Shown here: piece by piece, positions 18,552 to 24,534 of the stretch | Numbering within the stretch: position 1 is the first letter of the stretch | How the letters are laid out: every line of letters begins with the position of its first letter | Virus record (IMG/VR): IMGVR_UViG_3300017956_000123 | Coordinates: 1 to 24,534 of that record | DNA: 24,534 nucleotides | Strand: one strand, 5' to 3' | Origin: a virus | Position numbers and translations under genes: made by a program | The notes under the pieces: model-generated | The model's database searches: none | What the model was told of the DNA's origin: nothing | What the model saw: only the letters and a program-made list of their open reading frames with translations

Positions 18552-19373
18552 ATGGCACTCGACATTTCCGATGCCTTTATCACGCAGTTCGAGTCGGAAG
18601 TGCATGTTGCTTATCAGCGTATGGGCTCTAAGCTCCGTCCGCTGGGTCGCAACATCACTGGCGTCACCGGCTCGACTGCTCGGTTCCAGAAGGTAGGAAC
18701 CGGCACGGCTGTCACCAAAGCGCGCAATGCTGAAGTGGCGGCGATGAACCTGACGCACAGCTCGGTCGATGTTACGCTGACTGACTACTATGCAGCGGAC
18801 TACATTGACCGTCTGGACGAACTGAAGACCAACATCGATGAGCGGCAGGTTGTTGCGCTCAACGCTGCTGCTGCTTTGGGTCGTAAGACCGACGAACTTA
18901 TCACGGATGCGCTCGACGGAACGTCGAACACGACCGTTCATGGTTCGACGGGCATTAACACCACGAAAATCTTCACGGTGTTTGAAAACATGGGCGAGAA
19001 CGACGTTCCCGATGACGGTCAGCGTTATTGGGTTGTTGCGCCTGACCAGTGGACCGAACTTCTGGGCATTTCTGCTTTTGCTGACGCGGACTTCATTGGC
19101 TCCGACGACCTCCCGTACAAGGGCGGTATGACGGCCAAGCGTTGGCTGGGCTATGTTTGGATGGTTCACTCCGGTCTGCCTACGGATGGCTCCGGCAACC
19201 GCAAGACCTTCTGCTGGCACAAGTCTGGCGTTGGTATTGCGACCGGTGCTGACATCTCGACCGAGGTGAACTACGTCCCGGAAAAAGTGTCTAACCTTGT
19301 TACTTCGATGCTCTCGCAGGGTGCCGTCCTGATTGACGACAACTCTGTGTTCGAAGTGCAGTGCAGCGAATAA
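18552..19373 (+). CDS. Major capsid (coat) protein
   Basis: The 273-residue product has features of a podovirus HK97-fold coat protein: ALDISDAFITQFESEVHVAY, a TGSTARFQKVGTGTAVTKAR segment with an early beta region, YYAADYIDRLDELKTNIDER (long helix), ALNAAAALGRKTDELITDAL, and a C-terminal TSMLSQGAVLIDDNSVFEVQ strand. The codon use is visibly more GC-rich and regular than in the small genes around it, as expected for a highly expressed gene. GTGAGGA precedes the ATG. Position after the scaffold gene agrees. Confidence 0.9.
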   Translation: MALDISDAFITQFESEVHVAYQRMGSKLRPLGRNITGVTGSTARFQKVGTGTAVTKARNAEVAAMNLTHSSVDVTLTDYYAADYIDRLDELKTNIDERQVVALNAAAALGRKTDELITDALDGTSNTTVHGSTGINTTKIFTVFENMGENDVPDDGQRYWVVAPDQWTELLGISAFADADFIGSDDLPYKGGMTAKRWLGYVWMVHSGLPTDGSGNRKTFCWHKSGVGIATGADISTEVNYVPEKVSNLVTSMLSQGAVLIDDNSVFEVQCSE

Positions 19374-19385
19374 GGAGGCTTACTG

Positions 19386-19631
19386 ATGGCTCTTTCTGCT
19401 AGTGATCTGCACAAGGTTGGCGGTGGCAATAAGCAGCTCTTTCTTTACGAATCGGCTGATGCGGTTGCCACTATTGCCGGTTCTGGTTACTTCAACGATG
19501 TAACCAACCAGCTTAACCAGGATGATGTAATCATCGCGGTTGGCTCCACCGGCGGTACGCGCACGGTTGACGTTCTCGTTGTTACGAGCGCCAGCGGTGC
19601 TGCGACCGTTACCACCACCAACGGTACGTAA
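19386..19631 (+). CDS. Small beta-rich structural protein, possible head decoration protein
   Basis: The 81-residue product starts MALSASDLHKVGGGNKQLFL and continues with strands YFNDVTNQLNQDDVIIAVGS and TVDVLVVTSASGAATVTTTN. It has a perfect GGAGG ribosome site and codon use like that of the coat gene, suggesting high expression. Size and place between coat and tail tube genes fit a decoration or head-completion protein. I recognise the general type but not a defined family. Confidence 0.6.
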   Translation: MALSASDLHKVGGGNKQLFLYESADAVATIAGSGYFNDVTNQLNQDDVIIAVGSTGGTRTVDVLVVTSASGAATVTTTNGT

Positions 19632-19639
19632 GTAGGAGA

Positions 19640-19661
19640 GGGAGGGGTTAGCGCCCCTCCC
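19640..19661 (+). other. Stable hairpin after the putative decoration gene
   Basis: GGGAGGGG (19640-19647) pairs with CCCCTCCC (19654-19661) around TTAGCG. The stem is perfect over 8 bp, but no T-run follows, only TTGACCCTTTGG. It could be a partial terminator or protect the 3' end of the message; it also sits just before the TTG start of the next gene. Confidence 0.55.
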
Positions 19662-19669
19662 TTGACCCT

Positions 19670-20290
19670 TTGGCAACACCGACAGCTTCTACATCAAGCA
19701 TTGATATTTGCGCCCGTGCGTTAGTTCTCGTTGGCGCAAACCCTATTACGTCTTTTGAAGACGGAACTACGGAAGCAACTATCACATCGAACCTTTACGA
19801 AGACGTTGTGAGAGCTGATCTTTCGTCTTATCGGTGGCGCTTTGCCACAAAGCAAGCGGTTCTTAATCGTTTGGCTGACGCACCAACATCCCGTTGGGAT
19901 GCGGCTTATCAGCTTCCAAGCGATGTTTTGACCGTAAATGCTGTAACCGTTGCGGACAAAGCGATTGATTATGACATTTACGGAGATGACGTATACGCCA
20001 ATGCGGGCGTAGATGAGTCACTTGTAATTGACTACGTATATCGTCCAGATGAGTCTGAGTGGCCTCCGCATTTTGTGCTGATGGTGCAGTATCATATGGC
20101 AAGCATCCTTGCTGGCTCTTTGGCTCGTGATAGTGGGCTTGCTAAGTTGATGGCAGACCAGCATCAGGTGCAAAATATTCGCGCGAGAAGCATTGACTCT
20201 CAGCAGCAAACAACTCGTCGTTTGACGGTTAATCGTTTTCTTGAAGGTTCTGGTCGTCGCTCAACGCGTGGCTCTAGGCGCGAGAGATAA
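19670..20290 (+). CDS. Tail tubular protein A (T7 gp11-like adaptor)
   Basis: The only start before residue 140 is TTG 19670, giving 206 residues, close to T7 gp11 (196). The product reads like the family: IDICARALVLVGANPITSFE, TITSNLYEDVVRADLSSYRW, FATKQAVLNRL, then RWDAAYQLPSDVL and EWPPHFVLMVQYHMASILAG, with a basic Arg-rich end. It would form the adaptor ring between portal and tail nozzle. It has no clear ribosome site, and a strong hairpin lies directly upstream, which may limit its expression. Its stop overlaps the next start (TAATG). Confidence 0.85.
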   Translation: MATPTASTSSIDICARALVLVGANPITSFEDGTTEATITSNLYEDVVRADLSSYRWRFATKQAVLNRLADAPTSRWDAAYQLPSDVLTVNAVTVADKAIDYDIYGDDVYANAGVDESLVIDYVYRPDESEWPPHFVLMVQYHMASILAGSLARDSGLAKLMADQHQVQNIRARSIDSQQQTTRRLTVNRFLEGSGRRSTRGSRRER

Positions 20291-22467
20291 TGCCGACTTA
20301 CCGTGTTAATCAAACAAACTTTCAAGCAGGTGAACTAGACCCCAACTTTCATGCGCGCTCTGACTTGCAAGCGTATGATGAAGGCGGGAAGCAAGTTCGC
20401 AATTTTTATTTGATGCTTACAGGCGGTGTAATGCGCCGCCCCGGCACAACTTACCTTAACGACTTAGGCGCTCAATCTAGGCTGCAAGGCTTCGCTTTTT
20501 CTGGCGACCAGCGTTATCTTATTGCGTTTCAAAGCGGTGGGGCAAAAGTATACAGTACAGCGGGGGTTTTGCTGACAACGCTGACTGGAGCGCCGTGGGG
20601 CGTTGATGACATCTACGAGCTAAACGTTGCCTCTGCTGGCGATATTATTATTGTTTGTCACCCTGACTACAAAACACAGCAAATTACACGAACAGGCGCG
20701 TCAACCTTTACTCTTGCTGATTTTGAGTTTGACGGTGATAGCACCACTGGTGGTGTTCGCCATGTTCGCCCATTTTTTAAATATGCAGACACAGACGTAA
20801 CTTTGCAGCCGTCAAGTACTGCTGGGTCTATTACCCTTACTGCAAGTGCCGCCGTTTGGGAATCGGATCACGTAGGTACTATCGTTGAGTTTACAGATGA
20901 AGACGACACGTCGGTTCTTATTGAAATTACGGGGTACACATCTAGCACCGTTGTAAGCGGTAATATTTTGTACGGAGAAGCCGTAAAGCACACTGTTGCG
21001 GAGTCTACATGGCGAGAGCAGCTTTATTCAGATGTTCGTGGGTGGCCTGCAGCGGTCACATTTCACGATAATAGACTGTGGTTTGGCGGCAATTCACAGC
21101 GTCCGGGTGGATTGGTTAGCTCTGTTTCTGGGTCATTTTTCAACTTTGACATTGGCACGGGCGAGGATGACGAAGCTGTTGATGTCAGCATTGCTTCAAG
21201 TAGCGTTAATGAGATTCGCCACCTAGTCTCAACACAGCGGCTTGAAATCCTAACTGACACAGGCGAATTCTTCATTTCTGACAGCGATGTTAGGGCAATC
21301 ACTCCATCTAATGTGTCCGTTCGTCGTCAAACAACCTTTGGATGCACCAGAACCCCTCCAACTTTTTTTGAGGGCCAAACTATATTTGTCCAAAGGTCTG
21401 GGCAAAACATGCGGTCGTATGCGTTTGATTTTGTTCGAGATACTTACGTGTCTGATCTGTTGAGTCTTACGGCTTCGCATTTGTTTGATGTTCCAAAACA
21501 AATTGCTGGAACTTTCGGCACAGACACTCGGCCGGAACAGTTTCTTTTGTTTGTAAACTCAGACGGCACACTTGTTCACATGCACTCGATTCGCGAGCAA
21601 AAGGTGCGCGGCTTTGCGCTTTGGTCTACTCGCTCGGGCGACACGTTTGAAAGCGCCGCCGGTGTTGGTGAAGATTTATTTGTTGCTGTTAAACGGACAA
21701 TTGATGGGTCGACCGTTCATTGTCTTGAGAGTCTTGCAGACGACGATAGTGTTACGCTCGATAGTTCTGTTGTTGGCACAATGTCTCAGTACGGGACGCC
21801 GCTTGTTAACGGTGGCTCACAAACAGGAAGCTCGCTTGTTATCGACGGATTGACAAGCACGCCCTTTGACGGCGATCAGTTTACTATTAGCGGTGTTACG
21901 GGCACGTACACAGTCACTAACGTAGACTATTCGGCTGGTAGCGCGACTTTGACGCTATCTTCTGATCTTAACAGCTCTCCGGCAGACAACGCGGCGATAA
22001 CCTTTACCACAAGCCGTCTTTATACTGGGTTTACCCATTTAGCTAATGAGACAGTCCATGTTGTTGCGGGTAATTTGTATCTAGGCACTGAGACTGTTTC
22101 TGCAGGCGGAACGATAGAAATTGATTATTCGGGCGTAGATGATGTCAGAGCAGGCTACACATACACACCTGTTTTGGAAACAATGCCGGTAACACCTCAA
22201 ACTGACCGTGGGCCGCTTAATGGCTCGTTCCGCAGGATTACTCGCTGCATTGTCGATATTAGCGGGGCGTACGATATTAAAGTTGCTGGCAACCAACTTG
22301 CTGTTCGCCAAGTAACAGATGATATGAGCCAGGAATTACAGGCGCAAACAGGGCATTACGAGTTTCCTATTCTTGGGTATTCTAGAGAACCTACGATCAC
22401 ATTGACACAAACCGATCCATTGCCCTTGCGTGTTTTGGGTATGGTTGTTGAAATGAGGGCTTACTAA
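20290..22467 (+). CDS. Tail tubular protein B (T7 gp12-like nozzle)
   Basis: The 725-residue product starts with the signature QTNFQAGELDPNFHARSDLQ and FYLMLTGGVMRRPGTTYLND, shared by gp12-like nozzle proteins of short-tailed phages (T7 gp12 is 794 residues). It continues with beta-propeller-like sequence, including HDNRLWFGGNSQRPGGLVSS and FGCTRTPPTFFEGQTIFVQR, and ends LRVLGMVVEMRAY. It would form the tail tube below the adaptor ring. It is coupled by TAATG at both ends. Confidence 0.9.
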   Translation: MPTYRVNQTNFQAGELDPNFHARSDLQAYDEGGKQVRNFYLMLTGGVMRRPGTTYLNDLGAQSRLQGFAFSGDQRYLIAFQSGGAKVYSTAGVLLTTLTGAPWGVDDIYELNVASAGDIIIVCHPDYKTQQITRTGASTFTLADFEFDGDSTTGGVRHVRPFFKYADTDVTLQPSSTAGSITLTASAAVWESDHVGTIVEFTDEDDTSVLIEITGYTSSTVVSGNILYGEAVKHTVAESTWREQLYSDVRGWPAAVTFHDNRLWFGGNSQRPGGLVSSVSGSFFNFDIGTGEDDEAVDVSIASSSVNEIRHLVSTQRLEILTDTGEFFISDSDVRAITPSNVSVRRQTTFGCTRTPPTFFEGQTIFVQRSGQNMRSYAFDFVRDTYVSDLLSLTASHLFDVPKQIAGTFGTDTRPEQFLLFVNSDGTLVHMHSIREQKVRGFALWSTRSGDTFESAAGVGEDLFVAVKRTIDGSTVHCLESLADDDSVTLDSSVVGTMSQYGTPLVNGGSQTGSSLVIDGLTSTPFDGDQFTISGVTGTYTVTNVDYSAGSATLTLSSDLNSSPADNAAITFTTSRLYTGFTHLANETVHVVAGNLYLGTETVSAGGTIEIDYSGVDDVRAGYTYTPVLETMPVTPQTDRGPLNGSFRRITRCIVDISGAYDIKVAGNQLAVRQVTDDMSQELQAQTGHYEFPILGYSREPTITLTQTDPLPLRVLGMVVEMRAY

Positions 22468-23141
22468 TGTGTGAACCCGTTACCGCAACCGCTGCTGCAA
22501 CAAGTATTGCTGCAGGAACGACTGCTGCAGCCGCTGCTCCTGTAGCAGCAGGAACTCTTGCCGCCGCAGGGCCGGGGATGTTTGCGGCTACTGCTGCTTC
22601 TGCAGTTCCGGGTGCTATTGGTTTTGCGCCGCTTGGGGCTTCTTTTGCCTCTGTTGCCCCGTCAGCTTCCCTTTTTAGCAGTATTGGAGCCATCGGTTCG
22701 TCGTTAAGCGGGGCATTGCCATACATTTCTCCGCTAGCAAGTGCTGCGAGTGCGTTTACTTCTTTTGGTAGCATGTCGGACATGGAAGCGATGGGGAGGT
22801 TAAACTCTCAAATTTCCATGATTAACATGAATCAGCAACTAATAGAGGCTTCGCAACGAGAACTTGAGCGGCGTGAGAGAGCGCAAGCAAATCTTGCTGC
22901 AATAATGTCTGGGGGAACTCAAGGGCAGTCAATGGTTGCTTTGGCTAATAAAAAACTTGAAGACGCCAAATTATCAAAAGGTCTTTTTGAAACGCAAATT
23001 GGTCAAATTGGAGTAGTGGGTCGAGCAGACACTGCTAACATTGACTTCAAAACTGCGCAGCAACTCTCAAGTGCGCGCAGTGAAGGCTTTACGGCTCTTG
23101 GGAAAGCGACGGGTCAAGCATTAACGGCCCTTAACGCTTAG
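22467..23141 (+). CDS. Internal virion protein, T7 gp14-like
   Basis: The 224-residue product starts MCEPVTATAAATSIAAGTTA with an Ala-rich, hydrophobic first third (to about 105), followed by a helical, Gln-rich part (NSQISMINMNQQLIEASQRE, ANLAAIMSGGTQGQSMVALA) and a small-residue end. T7 gp14 (196 residues) has the same order and position after gp12; it leaves the particle on infection and makes the outer-membrane part of the ejection channel. Similarity is by architecture and gene order, not by a catalytic motif. It couples to the previous gene by TAATG. Confidence 0.75.
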   Translation: MCEPVTATAAATSIAAGTTAAAAAPVAAGTLAAAGPGMFAATAASAVPGAIGFAPLGASFASVAPSASLFSSIGAIGSSLSGALPYISPLASAASAFTSFGSMSDMEAMGRLNSQISMINMNQQLIEASQRELERRERAQANLAAIMSGGTQGQSMVALANKKLEDAKLSKGLFETQIGQIGVVGRADTANIDFKTAQQLSSARSEGFTALGKATGQALTALNA

Positions 23142-23149
23142 AGGTAAAA

Positions 23150-24534
23150 ATGGTTGATCTTGCGGATATTGCTAGTTTTGCAAAAGGCGCTGCACCCTAT
23201 GCAGAGGCAGAGCTTCGACGACGCGAAGCAGAAGAGGCAAAACTAGAAACGCTAAACAAACAAAAAAAAGAAAGGGAGATGGACCAAGCAGAGCGCATCC
23301 GCGTTTTGCGGGCGCAAGAAGCGTTTAATGCAGAGCTTGATAGTTTGAATAGCCTTGCAGACGAAAATGAGTATGCGCCAGAAATTTACAATCAGAAACT
23401 TCAGGAGCTTCGGGAAAAGCACTCTGGGATTTCTGGGGTCAGTGAACTTCGAGCAACAACTTTTCAGACGAACATTTCTGATGTTGTTCGGAAGTCACAG
23501 AATTTGTATGAAAATAAAGCAGATAAAACTGCACGAGCATATGCAGATGCAAAGCTGTCCCTTGATTGGGCAAATCAAGTCAATGGAATACTTGATGATG
23601 CGGCACAGAACGGCTACGCCAAATCACCGCAAGAACTAGAAGAGCTAGTGGCGGAAGCCCTAAGCGGTGCGCTGGAGTCCATTGAAGATGGCAGCAAAGA
23701 AGGCGAAATAAGGGCTCTTAAATTCAGAGCATCTGCTGCCCGTAATTACGGGACGGCAATTCGTTCCTATACAACAGAACGAAACAAAATAATCAAAAAC
23801 GAGCGGCTTTCTAAGTTGAGCCAGATTTCTGATGTGTCTTTGGCTAACGCTGCAAACGTTTTGAGGGCTGCCCAAGAAGACCCCGGTCTTAAAGCAGCCG
23901 AGATTGCGGAACAGCTTAGTGCCTCTATCGACGTTGACGGTATCAGGGAGTTTGCTGAGGCGCTAGATGTGCCTTTTGAGAAATATTACCCCGTTAGTAC
24001 GCAGAACGCCCATGTTGCCACAATTTTGAGTGCATATTTTAGGGAGAAGTATCCCAATCAGTCTACTGATACAGATACGTTTGATGTGTTTGTGAATGAG
24101 ATTCGCAAGACAAGCCCAGAAAAAATGTCAACGTTGCTAAACAATGTTTTGGGCAAGGACACTGGGGGTCAGATTACAAGCTCGCCTGGACGACTTAATT
24201 CAATTTTGGTGAACGTTAAAGCGAACGTCGAAAGTTTCCGCCCCACGACAAGACTGCGGAGAGCGGCTTGGGCAGACGCCGAAAACACATCAAAAGTTTT
24301 TGTTGAGGGCGCGGTTAGGGACTTAAAAACCGAAACTCTTAGCAACATAGAAGCCAGTTCACAGGCAGGGCAATTGATTGCTCGCTTGGCAAATCCCCTT
24401 TCTTCTCCAGAAGACTTTGATTTTTTTGTTGAACGGGATCAGTTTGATTTGCTTGCTGAGTGGGATCAGACAGGTCTTGCTGGGAACAGCACAGAGTTTG
24501 ATGATGTCAATATGCCAAACGTGGCATATAGGGA
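23150..24534 (+). CDS. Large internal virion protein, N-terminal part (runs off the window)
   Basis: From ATG 23150 (with GAGGT upstream, 8 bp after the previous stop) the frame stays open to the last base, giving 461 codons. The sequence is helical and charged from the start (AEAELRRREAEEAKLETLNK), with predicted coiled coils and no signal peptide or enzyme motif in the visible part. Following a gp14-like gene, it fits T7 gp15 or a fused gp15/gp16-type ejection protein. Which of the two cannot be decided because the rest, including any transglycosylase domain, is outside the window. Confidence 0.75.
   Translation, partial: MVDLADIASFAKGAAPYAEAELRRREAEEAKLETLNKQKKEREMDQAERIRVLRAQEAFNAELDSLNSLADENEYAPEIYNQKLQELREKHSGISGVSELRATTFQTNISDVVRKSQNLYENKADKTARAYADAKLSLDWANQVNGILDDAAQNGYAKSPQELEELVAEALSGALESIEDGSKEGEIRALKFRASAARNYGTAIRSYTTERNKIIKNERLSKLSQISDVSLANAANVLRAAQEDPGLKAAEIAEQLSASIDVDGIREFAEALDVPFEKYYPVSTQNAHVATILSAYFREKYPNQSTDTDTFDVFVNEIRKTSPEKMSTLLNNVLGKDTGGQITSSPGRLNSILVNVKANVESFRPTTRLRRAAWADAENTSKVFVEGAVRDLKTETLSNIEASSQAGQLIARLANPLSSPEDFDFFVERDQFDLLAEWDQTGLAGNSTEFDDVNMPNVAYR

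Noticed and set aside
1-24534. CRISPR arrays, tRNA genes, insertion sequences, integrase
   Set aside because: No regularly spaced repeats with unique spacers, no cloverleaf pattern, no transposase or recombinase motifs were seen by eye; a tRNA scan was not possible.

Overview
The window is part of the genome of a short-tailed, T7-like (podovirus-type) bacteriophage. The evidence is the gene set: large terminase, head-to-tail connector portal, scaffold, coat protein, T7 gp11/gp12-like tail tube proteins, a gp13-like and a gp14-like internal virion protein, and a lysozyme with membrane lysis proteins. Genes are packed very tightly, with many ATGA, TGATG and TAATG stop/start overlaps. A Gram-negative, probably aquatic host is likely, but nothing here fixes it. 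I saw no integrase, tRNA gene, CRISPR array or insertion sequence.

Layout. (1) 1-3827, plus strand: end of a tail fibre gene, a tail assembly chaperone, a secreted small protein, a lysis cassette of membrane proteins plus a T4-type lysozyme, an HTH-metallophosphoesterase, and a small DUF6378-like protein. (2) 3805-8849, minus strand: a DNA metabolism block holding a stand-alone DnaA domain IV protein, a DUF932-like protein, SSB, a candidate single-strand annealing protein, a winged-helix protein and a YqaJ/lambda-type exonuclease. Upstream of these lies a second unit with two tiny HTH proteins and a DUF1064 nuclease. (3) 8896-9174, plus strand: a small S24-fold-like protein divergent from the HTH genes. 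(4) 9079-11192, minus strand: a string of very small genes, including membrane peptides, a zinc ribbon and a probable gene starting with AUC. (5) 11193-11794: about 600 bp without convincing genes, containing direct repeats and hairpins. (6) 11795-24534, plus strand: the packaging and virion assembly genes in T7-like order, running off the window inside a large internal virion protein.

How it works together. The minus-strand genes look like the early programme. No DNA polymerase, helicase, primase or phage RNA polymerase appears in this window. With a DnaA-like domain, SSB, an annealing protein and an exonuclease, the phage may recruit the host replisome and use recombination to make concatemers; this is inference. 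The rightward genes then package DNA and build the particle. Candidate late regulatory signals are a motif TGTGCGTT repeated four times on the plus strand at or near gene boundaries, and a strong terminator between scaffold and coat genes.

The least explained parts are the repeat-bearing non-coding region before the small terminase gene, the repeated TGTGCGTT motif, the AUC-start candidate, and the split regulator (two HTH-only proteins facing an S24-like protein across an operator-like palindrome).
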